DNA of 64,000 nucleotides from CAZYSK01 sp964649415 (GCA_964649415.1 CAZYSK010000020.1:1-64000); one strand, 5' to 3'; positions 43,010-52,050 are shown, counted from the first letter of the stretch. Notes: generated from the letters alone by a model not told the origin. Made by a program: numbers and translations.

Positions 43010-44497
43010 ATGACTTCCCAAAACTGGCTCAATCGTATTCTCACTTCTCGTCACCGCTGGCTCTCTGCGCTGGCCGCGCTAGCGCTGTGCGCGCTATTGG
43101 CATTGGCAGTGGGCTATTTGCTGGCGGAGTTCGGTGTCCTGATCGCCGGCGCAGGACTGGCCGGCCTGTTTGTGGGCCTGTGGATGTTGCGCGATATCGA
43201 GGTGGCCTATTTGGCCGTCATCGGCGTCGTATGCTTGCTTCCTTTTGCCTCGTTTCCCTTCGACATCGGCTTCACACCCACGCTGCTCGACGCCGCCTTG
43301 GGGGGGCTGTTCCTCGTCTGGGCGCTTCAGGTTGCCACCGGCGCGCAACGGGACTTCGTCGGCACGCCCCTGGGCCTGCCCGTCGCAGCCTTCATGCTGC
43401 TGGCGGTCGGATCCTTCGTCTTCGGGTTGGGCCACGCCCCGTTGACCTCCTACGTTCTGCGTCACTTCGGCGAGGTGATGCTCAGCGTGGCGCTGTTCTT
43501 CCTCGTGGTCAATACCGTGCGCGACGTGGAACGGCTGCGGCGGGTGGTGCGCATGCTGGCTTTGTGCGTGTTCGCGGCGGCCGGTCTGGGTATCGCGTTG
43601 TACGTACTCGCGGCGTATGTGTCTGACGACTTCGTCATCCGCGCCCTCTCCGCGCTGGGACGGTTGGGCTATCCCACGGGGCCGGGTGTGCTGCGCTATA
43701 TCCGTGAGGACCCAGAGCTGGCGATGCGGGCGACCTCTACCTCGGTGGACCCCAACGTGTTGGGGAGCCTGCTCAATATGACGCTGGGGATCATGGTGCC
43801 CCAGTTGCTCGCGCAACGTCCACTGTTCCGCCGTCGCACGCTCGTGGCCATGGTGGGCGTGATGGCGCTTTGCCTGGGGTTGACGATCAGCCGGGGCTCG
43901 CTGGTGGGTGTGGGGGTCGCCCTGGCGGTTATCGCGACGCTGCGCTATCGCAAACTGTGGCTGCTGCTGATGCTCGCGTTGGCGCTGCTGCTGATCTTGC
44001 CGCAGGCTCAGGACTACGTGGCGCATTTCATCGAGGGCGTGCAGATCCAGGATCTGGCGACTCAGATGCGCATGGGCGAGTATAAGGACGCGTTCATCTT
44101 GATTGGCCGCTATCCAGTCTTGGGCGTGGGCTTCTCTGGATCGCCCGACATCGACACCTACATCGGCGTGGCCTGCGTCTATCTGCTGATCGCGGAACAG
44201 ATGGGGCTGGTGGGACTGACTGGCTTCTTGGTGGTCATCGCAGTGCTCTTTGTTCGCTTCTGGCGCACCCGCGCCCTGGCGGCGAATGATCCCGATCTGG
44301 AGCCGCTTTGGTGGGGGCTGCACGCCGGACTGATCGGTGCGTTGGTGGGTGGCATCGTGGACCATTACTTCTTCAACCTGGACTTTCATCACTCCGTTAC
44401 TCTCTTCTGGCTGGTGGTTGGGCTGGCAATGGCTGCGACGGAGATCATCCGGCAACGGAGCGATACCAACCTGGGGACGCTTTCTGAGCCTGGATAG
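43010..44497 (+). CDS. O-antigen ligase/polymerase-like membrane protein
   Basis: A 495-residue protein with about 12 helices and the large extracellular loop typical of the Wzy/WaaL superfamily. Recognisable parts are TSTSVDPNVLGSLLNMTLG, LTISRGSLVGVGVALAVIA and the conserved YPVLGVGFSGSPDI with YLLIAEQMGLVGLTGFL. It would polymerise or ligate surface glycans made by the GT-C enzymes before it. The octamer array immediately precedes the ATG; no ribosome binding site is visible. Confidence 0.85.
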   Translation: MTSQNWLNRILTSRHRWLSALAALALCALLALAVGYLLAEFGVLIAGAGLAGLFVGLWMLRDIEVAYLAVIGVVCLLPFASFPFDIGFTPTLLDAALGGLFLVWALQVATGAQRDFVGTPLGLPVAAFMLLAVGSFVFGLGHAPLTSYVLRHFGEVMLSVALFFLVVNTVRDVERLRRVVRMLALCVFAAAGLGIALYVLAAYVSDDFVIRALSALGRLGYPTGPGVLRYIREDPELAMRATSTSVDPNVLGSLLNMTLGIMVPQLLAQRPLFRRRTLVAMVGVMALCLGLTISRGSLVGVGVALAVIATLRYRKLWLLLMLALALLLILPQAQDYVAHFIEGVQIQDLATQMRMGEYKDAFILIGRYPVLGVGFSGSPDIDTYIGVACVYLLIAEQMGLVGLTGFLVVIAVLFVRFWRTRALAANDPDLEPLWWGLHAGLIGALVGGIVDHYFFNLDFHHSVTLFWLVVGLAMAATEIIRQRSDTNLGTLSEPG

Positions 44498-44519
44498 GTA
44501 TAGGCGCGGGGAAGCGGCT

Positions 44520-44610
44520 AGGGATGGAGCGGATGCAGACATCCGCGTCAGGCGGCAGGTGGGAGCGGATGCTGCCGACCGCAGACGGTCGGGATTCCGG
44601 GTGGTCCAGT
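44520..44610. repeat. Palindrome cluster between surface-glycan and cyclase genes
   Basis: GCGGATGCAGACATCCGC (about 44531-44548), a GCGGATG fragment and CCGACCGCAGACGGTCGG (about 44576-44593). Both families also occur inside coding sequences in this window. Confidence 0.75.
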
Positions 44611-44706
44611 GTGTGGAGGCCCGGGTGGGTCGCCCAATTGGCGCTGCAAGCAGGGTATGCTAGAATAGCCAGAGATCGTGTCGGGGCGGGGTGACTATGT
44701 CGAGAT

Positions 44707-47700
44707 ATGGGGCGTTCAATGCGTTGCCCTCAGTGCGGGTTGCTCAATTCTGATACCGCGCGCTATTGCGCCAACTGCGGGGAGGAACTCGCCCGTCCCC
44801 CGCAGGATAAGGGCGCGGTTAACGCATCTCCACCGACTGTACGGCCTGCAGAACAGCCGCCGAGCGGACGCGGGGACGCGGCAGGGGAGAAACCAGGTCC
44901 TTCGGAAGAAACCCGGCTTCTGCACGAGACGGACGCAGCGGGAGACCGGGTCCGGGATGAACTGGCCGCAGCGCGTGAGGCCCTGGATCGCTTGCGTCGC
45001 CACGTGCCCGCCGTCGTCGCCGAGGGGATCCTGCACGATCAGGAGCGGCTGCGCGGAGAGCGTCGCGAGGTGGCTGTGCTCTTCGCCGATGCAGTCAATT
45101 TCACCCATCTGTCGGCCTCGCTGGATGCGGAGTCGGTCTTCGAACTGATCAACGACCTGCTAGGCCGCCTGGTTGTCTGCGTTCACCGCTACGGCGGCCT
45201 GGTGGACAAGTTCACCGGGGATGGGTTGATGGCGGTCTTCGGTGCCCCCATCGCTCACGAGAACAACTCCGAGATGGCCGTTCGCGCCGCTTTGGACATG
45301 CGGCGTGCTGCCGCCGAGTTCGAATCCATCGCTCTTGCCCAGCTCGGCGCTCCCCTCCAAGTGCGTATCGGCATACACACCGGGCCAGTGGTGGCGGGCA
45401 TCATCGGCACCCAGGAGCAGGCGGCCTACACCGTCATCGGGGAGACGGTCAACCTGGCGTCACGGTTTGAGTCGCTGGCCCAACCTGGCCACATCCTGGT
45501 CAGTTCTCGCGTGTATCAGCAGACGCGCGCGCTGTTCAACTTCCAGGCTATGGGCACCGCCCATGTCAAGGGACTGGATCAACCGGTGGCTGTGTACGAG
45601 GCCCTGGGAGATCGTTCCCAGCCTCTGCCCACGCGAGGGATAGCGGGTGTCGCCCGCATCTTCCTGGGACGCGACGCTGAATTGGAGCAGCTACGCGCGC
45701 TGTGTGACGCCTTTCTGGCGGACCGGCGGGGGCGGCTGGTGGTCGTTCAGGGCGAGGCCGGCATGGGCAAATCGCGCCTGGTCTCCGAGGGGCTGTCCAC
45801 TCTGGGCGGACGCGCTGCCTCGTCGGGTCAGGCGGACATTGCCCCCGACCGTCTGCCCGACCGTCCGCGGTCGACGTCGGCTGCGTCCGAGGGACGGCGC
45901 GGACGCGGACGTCCGTTCGGCGGACCTGCGGACGGATCTATGTCATCCGCGCTTACTACGAACGGCGGTCATGCGTCCGTGGCGATCTGGCAAGGACGAG
46001 GGCTGCCCTATGCCCAGGGTGTGGCCTACGGGATCGTGCGTTCGCTGTTGCAGGATGCGGTGCGAGCGCGGCGCTCGCCGCCCGCCGCTCCGTCCGACGA
46101 CTCGTTGGACGCCGCCGGGGCGATGAATGCTATGCCGACGTCGCCTTGTCCACCCTGGGTTTCTCCCGCTTTGCGCCCGACGATCCATCAGATGATGGGG
46201 CAGGCACTGACGCCCGAAGAACAGGCCACATTGCGCTCTTTGGGGCCTGAGCGCGTCAAGCAGTTGACGATCCTGGCAGTGCGCGAGTGGATCTTGGGCG
46301 AGGCGCGCCAGCGGCCGCTTGCACTGATCCTGGAAGATTTCCACTGGGCGGATGACCTGTCGCGGGAGGTGTTGCGGGCGCTGGGCGGTCTCATCCACGA
46401 GGCCCCTGTGCTGCTGATCGTTATCACGCGTCCCCAGCCGCAAGCGCCCGTGGATCTGGGCTTGTTGCCCCCCGAGGAGTCAGCGGAAGCGCCTGTATAC
46501 CTCTCTCTGGAGTTGGAGCCTCTCTCGCCAGAGCAAAGCCACATGTTGCTGGCCCACCTGGTTGACCTGAGCGCCATGCCCGACGCGCTCGTCAGCACGA
46601 TCCTGGCCCATGCTGAGGGTAATCCGTTCTACATCGAGGAATTCGTGCGCATGCTGATCGAGAAGGAGATTCTGACGCTGGGCGATGCCCGCTGGCGGGT
46701 CTCCTCGGCGGTGGCCCTGCAGACGCTGGAGATTCCCACGACCTTGCGTGGGCTGATGATGGCCCGCGTGGATCGTCTGCCAGAGGACCTGCAAAACGTT
46801 CTCCGCGGCGCCGCCGTCATTGGTCTGCAGTTCTCCGCTCGTTTGCTGGAGATGGTCGCACGGCGGCTTCACGGCCCGGTCAACGTGCCCCTCTTGCTCG
46901 AGCGGCTCATGGATCTGGGATTGCTGGAGCAGCGTCCGCGATCCGGTGATCAGGTCTATGCTTTCACTCATATCCTCACTCAGGAGACGGTGTATCGCAG
47001 CCTCTTGCGGAGCCAGCGCCCGGGGTTGCACCGCACGGTGGCTGAGTGCATTGAGGATCTCTATGCGGCTGATTTGACGGAACAGGTAGAGGTGTTGGCG
47101 TTGCACTACGATCGCGCCCGGGTGCGCGACAAAGCCCTGCATTACTCGCTGCTCGCGGGCGACCGTGCCTATGAACGTTTCGCCAACCGTGAGGCCGTCG
47201 AGCATTACAGCCGGGCTCTGCAGCTCTCGCAACACCTGGGTAACTCCCGTGTCGAGCGCTGGCGGGCGGCTATCGGTCTGGGTCAGGTTGAACAGCACAT
47301 CGGCGAGTACGAAGATGCCGTGGCTTGCTATCGGGCCGCGCTGGACGAGGGGGGAGACGGCCGTCCAGAGGCACGCGCGCGGGTTATGCTTCGGTTGGGA
47401 CAGGTGTGGGAGAAACGCGGCGAACTGCAGGAGGCCGAGGGTTGGTATCATCAAGGTCTGGCCCAGGTTGGGGTCGCCGGCGTGCCCCTGCCCAAGCTGC
47501 AGGCCCAGATTTACTCCGAGCTGGGGGTCATCTGCCGTCGCCGGGGCGATCTGGAGGCGGCACAGGAGTGGCAGGAAAAGGCTTTGGCGCTGGTCGGCGA
47601 CACCGCGCACTACGATGTCTTGTCGTCTGTCCTTAACCGTCTGGGCGGCGTGCACTACAGCCGCGGCGACTGGGATGAGGCAACAGAATGTGTCCAACGC

Positions 47701-48525
47701 GCCCTGGAACTGCGCCAGCGATTGGGAGACGTGGTTGGCTCAGCACGTTCGCTGAACAACCTGGGTGTCTTGAAGTACACCAGCGGCGATTGGGATGGAG
47801 CCGCAACTGATCTTGAGCGTGCAGCCGAACTACACGAACGCATCGGCGAGGTCGAAGGACAGTCCTTATCCCACAGCAATCTGGGTCACCTACACACTGA
47901 GCGGGGCGAATGGGATCAGGCGGAGGAGCATCTCCGTCATAGCTTTGCCATCGCCCAACGCATCGCTCATCCCTATGAGCTGGCCCAGGCCCACAAGAAC
48001 CTCGGTCGGCTCTACTTGCTGCAAGCGCGTTGGGATGAATGTGCCCAACACCTGAAAACTGCCATTCCACTGTACGCAGAAGCGGGCGCTCGTGCCAATC
48101 TGAACCTGAGCGAAGTCTACTACTTCCTGGGCGTTCTGGACCTGGAGCAGGGCCAGACAGATAGCGCGCAACAATGGGCCGAACGTTGTCATAGTCTGCT
48201 GCTGGAGATGGCTGACGCTGATGAAGGTGAATCAAACGAATGGGGACGATATGAGCAACTGATGGGGCGCATCTCCCAAGCACGTGGGGACCTGGTGGTC
48301 GCTCGTCATCACCTGGAACGCAGCGCCGGTATCTTCCGTGCCAGTGGTTCTCTGATAGAAGCCGGTCGAACGGCCTACTGGAGCGGCCTGGTGTCGGTGG
48401 CGCTGCAGGAGATTGGGAGGGCGCGCGAGGAGATGACGCTGGCCCGGCACGTGTTCGAACAGTTGGGGGCGGCTGTTGACCTGCGGCGCGTTGCAGAGCA
48501 ATTGGACCGTCTGGAGGAGGCTTAG
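44707..48525 (+). CDS. Class III adenylate cyclase / NTPase / TPR multidomain signalling protein
   Basis: A 1272-residue protein. An N-terminal zinc ribbon (MRCPQCG...CANCG) is followed by a class III cyclase domain (about 115-305) with metal Asp in VLFADAVNFT and FTGDGLMAVFGAP, Lys before FTGDG and AYTVIGETVNLASR. A STAND-like NTPase follows with Walker A GEAGMGKS near 350 and Walker B LALILEDFHWADD near 539. From about 815 to 1250 there are at least eight TPR-type repeats. An insertion from palindrome families (45836-45980) separates Walker A and B. Such proteins couple a cyclic nucleotide output to an NTPase sensor. A start at the ATG 12 bp downstream is also possible. No partner gene is visible. 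Confidence 0.9.
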   Translation: MGRSMRCPQCGLLNSDTARYCANCGEELARPPQDKGAVNASPPTVRPAEQPPSGRGDAAGEKPGPSEETRLLHETDAAGDRVRDELAAAREALDRLRRHVPAVVAEGILHDQERLRGERREVAVLFADAVNFTHLSASLDAESVFELINDLLGRLVVCVHRYGGLVDKFTGDGLMAVFGAPIAHENNSEMAVRAALDMRRAAAEFESIALAQLGAPLQVRIGIHTGPVVAGIIGTQEQAAYTVIGETVNLASRFESLAQPGHILVSSRVYQQTRALFNFQAMGTAHVKGLDQPVAVYEALGDRSQPLPTRGIAGVARIFLGRDAELEQLRALCDAFLADRRGRLVVVQGEAGMGKSRLVSEGLSTLGGRAASSGQADIAPDRLPDRPRSTSAASEGRRGRGRPFGGPADGSMSSALTTNGGHASVAIWQGRGLPYAQGVAYGIVRSLLQDAVRARRSPPAAPSDDSLDAAGAMNAMPTSPCPPWVSPALRPTIHQMMGQALTPEEQATLRSLGPERVKQLTILAVREWILGEARQRPLALILEDFHWADDLSREVLRALGGLIHEAPVLLIVITRPQPQAPVDLGLLPPEESAEAPVYLSLELEPLSPEQSHMLLAHLVDLSAMPDALVSTILAHAEGNPFYIEEFVRMLIEKEILTLGDARWRVSSAVALQTLEIPTTLRGLMMARVDRLPEDLQNVLRGAAVIGLQFSARLLEMVARRLHGPVNVPLLLERLMDLGLLEQRPRSGDQVYAFTHILTQETVYRSLLRSQRPGLHRTVAECIEDLYAADLTEQVEVLALHYDRARVRDKALHYSLLAGDRAYERFANREAVEHYSRALQLSQHLGNSRVERWRAAIGLGQVEQHIGEYEDAVACYRAALDEGGDGRPEARARVMLRLGQVWEKRGELQEAEGWYHQGLAQVGVAGVPLPKLQAQIYSELGVICRRRGDLEAAQEWQEKALALVGDTAHYDVLSSVLNRLGGVHYSRGDWDEATECVQRALELRQRLGDVVGSARSLNNLGVLKYTSGDWDGAATDLERAAELHERIGEVEGQSLSHSNLGHLHTERGEWDQAEEHLRHSFAIAQRIAHPYELAQAHKNLGRLYLLQARWDECAQHLKTAIPLYAEAGARANLNLSEVYYFLGVLDLEQGQTDSAQQWAERCHSLLLEMADADEGESNEWGRYEQLMGRISQARGDLVVARHHLERSAGIFRASGSLIEAGRTAYWSGLVSVALQEIGRAREEMTLARHVFEQLGAAVDLRRVAEQLDRLEEA
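45836..45980 (+). repeat. Palindrome island inside the NTPase domain
   Basis: CCCGACCGTCTGCCCGACCG, CGCGGACGCGGACGTCCG, TTCGGCGGACCTGCG and CTTACTACGAACGG, all elements seen elsewhere in the window, follow each other in frame. They form about 45 residues of low complexity between Walker A and Walker B. Confidence 0.7.
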
Positions 48526-48553
48526 GGCGAGCTAGGGCGTTGCGCGCAATCAT

Positions 48554-48693
48554 CCTGCGAAAGTGCCATTCCGATGGCGCGCGATCGTCCTACAAAGGCG
48601 CCATTCTGATGGCGCGCGATTGTCCTACAAAGGCGTCATTCCGATGGCGCGCGATCTTCCTATAGAATCGCCATTCTGATGGCGCGCGATCGG
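48554..48693. repeat. Four-unit 35-bp tandem array (GGCGCCATTC/GATGGCGC family)
   Basis: CCTACAAAGGCGCCATTCTG and its continuation GATGGCGCGCGATTGT recur at 48589 and 48624, with diverged units at 48554 and 48659, spaced exactly 35 bp. Each unit has a palindrome. There are no unique spacers, so it is not a CRISPR array. Confidence 0.9.
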
Positions 48694-48715
48694 CGGTCGA
48701 GTTCAATACAGAGAA

Positions 48716-48744
48716 GCGGGGGGCCAGCACGGCCCCCCGCTCTT
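48716..48744. terminator. Bidirectional terminator between converging genes
   Basis: GCGGGGGGCC (48716-48725) and GGCCCCCCGC (48731-48740) form a perfect 10-bp stem with a 5-nt loop, followed by TCTT. It separates the cyclase gene (plus strand) from the protease gene (minus strand). Confidence 0.75.
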
Positions 48745-48785
48745 CATCTGCCACTTCACATCATACTGAGTCGTGCGATTCTCGG

Positions 48786-50603
48786 CTAATCCCCGTCTAC
48801 CCAGACGTTGATTCCCACGACTGTTGTCTCCGAGAGCACGCCCTCCAGGTTTCCAAATTGGACCGATTCTGGATCGCTGAAATACTCGAAATAGTCGGCC
48901 CATGTCATGCCGTCGGCCCACGTCATGCCATCCGCCCATGTCATGCCATCGGCCCACGTCATACCATCAGCCCACGTCATGCCGGTGGCCCAAGTGAAGC
49001 CGTCAGCCCACGTCATGCCATCGGCCCACGTCATACCGTCAGCCCAAGTCATGCCATCGGCCCACGTCATACCGTCAGCCCACGTCATACCATCGGCCCA
49101 AGTCATGCCATCGGCCCACGTCATACCGTCGGCCCAGGTCATGCCATCAGCCCAGGTCATGCCGTCCGTCCAGCCGAACACTTCAGCGGGGAGGCCGAGC
49201 GTACCTGTCTCAGGGTCATACACCGTCCAGCCCCGGTAGTGCTCCTCGCCCGCCAGGTCCAGCGCGATGTCCATTCCCTGGTTGGCCTCGTCCATGATGG
49301 CGGTGAAGACTGCGTCGGCCGCCCAGACACGGCCCGCCCCCTGCTGCCAGATGTTGTACTCACCCAGGTGCGGTCGTGCGGTCATCATCAAGCGAGCTTT
49401 TACCTGGTCGGGCGTCAGTTCCGGATGTTCGCTCAGCATCAGGGCCGAGACACCGGAAACCACCGCCGCCGATGCGGAGGTTCCCGCCATTTCGAAGTAG
49501 TTGCCGCGGATCCAGTTGTCAGGGTATTGCTGTGCCAGGTAGGAGTTCTTCCGCATCAACGAGATGACGTGGGCACCGGGAGCGATGAGATCGGGTTTGA
49601 CGAAGGCATCCCATGTGGACCCGCAGGCCGAGAACTCTGGAATGTAGTCGTCGCTGAAATCCTCGGGCGTGCGGTTGTCGCTGAAGGCCCCGACGGTGAT
49701 GATGTAAGGGGTATTGCCCGGTACCCCGACACTGAAGGGATCCGGGCCGGAGTTGCCGGCGCTGGCGACCACCACGATGCCTGCCTGCCAGGCCGCCATC
49801 GTTGCTAGGTTCAGTGGGTCGGCCCAGTAGGGGGCATATACGGGTGCGTGCATTGAGAGGTTGAGTACGCGGATGTCGTATGTGTCCTTGTTCTGCACCA
49901 CCCAGTCAATTCCCTGGAGCACGTCGGCATAGGTACCCGTCCCTGTCTCGTCCAGAACGCGAACGGCCACCAGGTCGGCCGCCGGCGCGACACCTCGGTA
50001 CTCGCCGTCGCGCCGTTCGTAGTGGCTGTTTCCTACGATGCCCGCAACGTGGGTGCCGTGGCCGTTGGGATCCTTGGGCGAGCGAAGCAGCCGTCGCCCC
50101 TTGTACAGCTTGCCGGACAGCACGTCATAGTAGGCGAGGAAGCGATTCTCCCTGCTGCTCTCGGGGGGCTGGCGTAGGGTAGGGAAGACCGGGTTGACGC
50201 CGGTGTCGAGCAATGCCACTGTGACGCCTGCCCCCAGATTGCCGCTGTCCCACACCTCCTTGGCGCCGATGGCCTTGGAGAACTCGACGTCAACCGGGGC
50301 GCGATCGCCCGCCTGCTTCACGGAGCGATCCAGTGTGACGCGGATCACGCCGGGTGTGCTGGCCAAGCGGTCCAGCGAACCCTGTGGTACCTCGGCCACG
50401 ACCGCGTTGATGATGCTGATCTCGGCCGTGACGTGGCCGCCATTGGCTCGCACGGCCGACGCCGCGTCTTCGACGCTGGTGCCCTGTACAATGACGTTCA
50501 CCGGCGCTGGCGCAGCACCTGCTGCACCTCCCACCGTTACCATCAACAATGTAGAGACGACTAGCAGCGTTATCGCATTGCGGAGACTAGCTTGCATGTT
50601 CAT
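48786..50603 (-). CDS. S8 family serine protease with MTWADG hexapeptide repeats
   Basis: A 605-residue secreted subtilase. Signal peptide 1-30, an I9-like propeptide (about 35-95), and the catalytic triad Asp133 (VALLDTGVN), His182 (NGHGTHVAG) and Ser376 (MAGTSASAAV), with oxyanion Asn284 (SAGNSGP). After the peptidase domain, 15 units of a hexapeptide with consensus MTWADG (one FTWATG) occupy about 476-565, encoded by a perfect 18-bp period. A short C-terminal domain ends in VVGINVWVDGD. Repeats of this kind occur in other Chloroflexota subtilases, to my knowledge without known role. AGGAGG lies just upstream of the ATG on the minus strand. Confidence 0.93.
   Translation of the reverse strand: MNMQASLRNAITLLVVSTLLMVTVGGAAGAAPAPVNVIVQGTSVEDAASAVRANGGHVTAEISIINAVVAEVPQGSLDRLASTPGVIRVTLDRSVKQAGDRAPVDVEFSKAIGAKEVWDSGNLGAGVTVALLDTGVNPVFPTLRQPPESSRENRFLAYYDVLSGKLYKGRRLLRSPKDPNGHGTHVAGIVGNSHYERRDGEYRGVAPAADLVAVRVLDETGTGTYADVLQGIDWVVQNKDTYDIRVLNLSMHAPVYAPYWADPLNLATMAAWQAGIVVVASAGNSGPDPFSVGVPGNTPYIITVGAFSDNRTPEDFSDDYIPEFSACGSTWDAFVKPDLIAPGAHVISLMRKNSYLAQQYPDNWIRGNYFEMAGTSASAAVVSGVSALMLSEHPELTPDQVKARLMMTARPHLGEYNIWQQGAGRVWAADAVFTAIMDEANQGMDIALDLAGEEHYRGWTVYDPETGTLGLPAEVFGWTDGMTWADGMTWADGMTWADGMTWADGMTWADGMTWADGMTWADGMTWADGMTWADGFTWATGMTWADGMTWADGMTWADGMTWADGMTWADYFEYFSDPESVQFGNLEGVLSETTVVGINVWVDGD
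48897..49167 (-). repeat. 18-bp tandem repeat encoding MTWADG
   Basis: Fifteen units in frame. The Trp and Ala codons are always conserved while third positions vary (GTCATGCC/GTCATACC, CATGTC/CACGTC/CAAGTC), so the peptide is under selection rather than freshly duplicated. Unit 10 reads FTWATG. Confidence 0.9.
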
Positions 50604-50951
50604 ACCCTATCCTCCTACCCTCTCGGAATCCCCTACTTCGTTTCGGCCATCTCAAGCCTTGCAGTGCCGCGGATGGGTCCAATGCCCTCGCGCACGACGC
50701 ATTCGGGCACTGTCATGTTAGCAGGCGAGTGTTTCGTGTGGTGTGTTGTGGCGTGTGTCAAACGGCGTGTCAAGCTGGGAGGGTTGACCGCGAGCGGGTG
50801 CGTGGGGCGGTATATCACAGAGCCCCGGAGGAGAAACCGGGGCCCTTGCGGCTGAAGCCGCTACTACGAACCTTTAGGTGCGCTATCCTCCGCATGCCCG
50901 GTATGACGACGGACACGGCGGGGTGGCTCAGCGGGTTTCCAAGAACGCAAC
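50604..50951. other. Intergenic region between aldolase and protease genes (348 bp)
   Basis: It holds the protease 5' region. On the minus strand two TTGACA boxes occur (complements near 50756-50761 and 50772-50777), but I see no well-spaced -10. It also contains two adjacent hairpins behind the aldolase gene: CCCCGG/CCGGGG (about 50823-50842) and GCGGCTGAAGCCGC (about 50849-50862) followed by CTACTACGAACC, another palindrome element with CTAC. I see no gene in it. Confidence 0.5.
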
Positions 50952-51764
50952 TTAAGCGACTTTTGCCGTGAGTTCGCTCAGTGTCTCACTCACTGAAGCT
51001 CCGTTGTGGACGATGCCCTTCAGTGCGCGGATGATGCCGGGTACGTCGCCGGATTGCCAGATGTTGCGGCCAAAGGTGATGCCCGCTGCCCCTGCCTGCA
51101 CGACGTCGTGGGCCATTCGAATGGCGTCGGCGTCGCTTTCCAAGCGGGGGCCACCGGCAGCTACCACGAGCGCCGGAGCCGCCACGCCTACGACTTGGGC
51201 GAACGTGCCTGCTGAGCCGGTATAGAAGGTCTTGACGATATCAACTCCCAGTTCCATGACCAGGCGCGCGGCGTACCCTACCTGTGCCGCCGAGTATACG
51301 GCATCCGGTGGAACGAGCGATCCGTTGGGATAGGCGTGGGCGATAACCGGCATGCCCACGCGCTCTGCCTCGCTGACCAGAGCCGCCAGGTTTGCCAAGA
51401 TGTGTGGCTGCTGCGGGCTACCGATTGTCACTGCCATGGCGATGGCATCGGCCCCCATCCGGACTGCGTCTTCCACTGGGCTCACCCAGACGTCTTGCTC
51501 GGGATGCAAGGGGGACAGAGTCGAGCACTTCAGTATCAGCGAGATATGGCCGGCGTAAGGTTGGAAGCACCGTGCGGCAGTGCCTTTCATCAGCATGATG
51601 GCGTCGGGAGCGCCATCCGCCACCTGATCCACTACCCGGCGTATGTCTTCAAGCCCGTCCAGCACCCCATAGCTTGGAGCGTGGTCTATCGCCACAGTGA
51701 GTATGCGCCCCGAGGCGGCATTCTGCAGCCTTGTGAGGCGAACTGCCTTACCAAGTGTGCTCAT
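50952..51764 (-). CDS. Class I fructose-bisphosphate aldolase / DeoC-LacD family protein
   Basis: A 270-residue TIM-barrel aldolase of the archaeal-type FbaB/DeoC group. IAIDHAPSYGV-type start (TVAIDHAPSYGV) and the Schiff-base lysine region GVDIVKTFYTGSAG are visible, plus GGPRLESDADAI and GITFGRNIWQS for phosphate binding. It would cleave fructose bisphosphate or a related sugar phosphate; exact substrate is not clear. The ATG at 51764 was preferred over an upstream in-frame start because AAGGAG precedes it and the family N-terminus matches. Confidence 0.88.
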   Translation of the reverse strand: MSTLGKAVRLTRLQNAASGRILTVAIDHAPSYGVLDGLEDIRRVVDQVADGAPDAIMLMKGTAARCFQPYAGHISLILKCSTLSPLHPEQDVWVSPVEDAVRMGADAIAMAVTIGSPQQPHILANLAALVSEAERVGMPVIAHAYPNGSLVPPDAVYSAAQVGYAARLVMELGVDIVKTFYTGSAGTFAQVVGVAAPALVVAAGGPRLESDADAIRMAHDVVQAGAAGITFGRNIWQSGDVPGIIRALKGIVHNGASVSETLSELTAKVA

Positions 51765-51807
51765 TGCAGATCTCCTTCCACCATTCGTCCTCCTGGATAT
51801 GGTCACA

Positions 51808-51835
51808 ATTATACGTGTTTGCCCTCTCCGGGCAA
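51808..51835 (-). promoter_or_regulatory. Promoter of the aldolase gene
   Basis: On the minus strand TTGCCC (complement of 51830-51835) and perfect TATAAT (complement of 51808-51813), 16 bp apart. Confidence 0.65.
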
Positions 51836-51980
51836 TTCTGCCATGCTCTGACCGGGCCTCAGGGCGTGTTCTCTGCACGGGTCTGTACGTGCCTGTCTGG
51901 TGACGCGCGGTCTTGCAGTATTCGGCGGACATGGGTCGTGTGTCCTCGGCGGTGTCAACATGGGAACGTGCGCACTGGTC

Positions 51981-52008
51981 TTGACACCCCATCTCCGTAT
52001 GCTATACT
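51981..52008 (+). promoter_or_regulatory. Promoter of the first toroid gene
   Basis: Perfect TTGACA (51981-51986) and TATACT (52003-52008), 16 bp apart. The predicted transcript starts inside the octamer array that follows, so its 5' end consists of TACCAATC repeats. Confidence 0.7.
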
Positions 52009-52010
52009 CC

Positions 52011-52050
52011 TACCAACCTACCAATCTACCAGTACACCAGCCTACCACCA
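52011..52050 (+). repeat. Octamer tandem array (5 x 8 bp) at the transcript start
   Basis: TACCAACC, TACCAATC, TACCAGTA, CACCAGCC, TACCACCA in 8-bp register, beginning 3 bp after the -10 element. Confidence 0.85.

Noticed and set aside
48554..48693. Possible CRISPR array
   Set aside because: Repeat units follow each other at a constant 35 bp with no unique spacers, and no cas genes are present.
48858..49808. Plus-strand frame with AHVMPSAHV-type repeats
   Set aside because: It is the reverse-strand reading of the MTWADG-coding repeats in the protease; the minus-strand protein has an intact catalytic triad.
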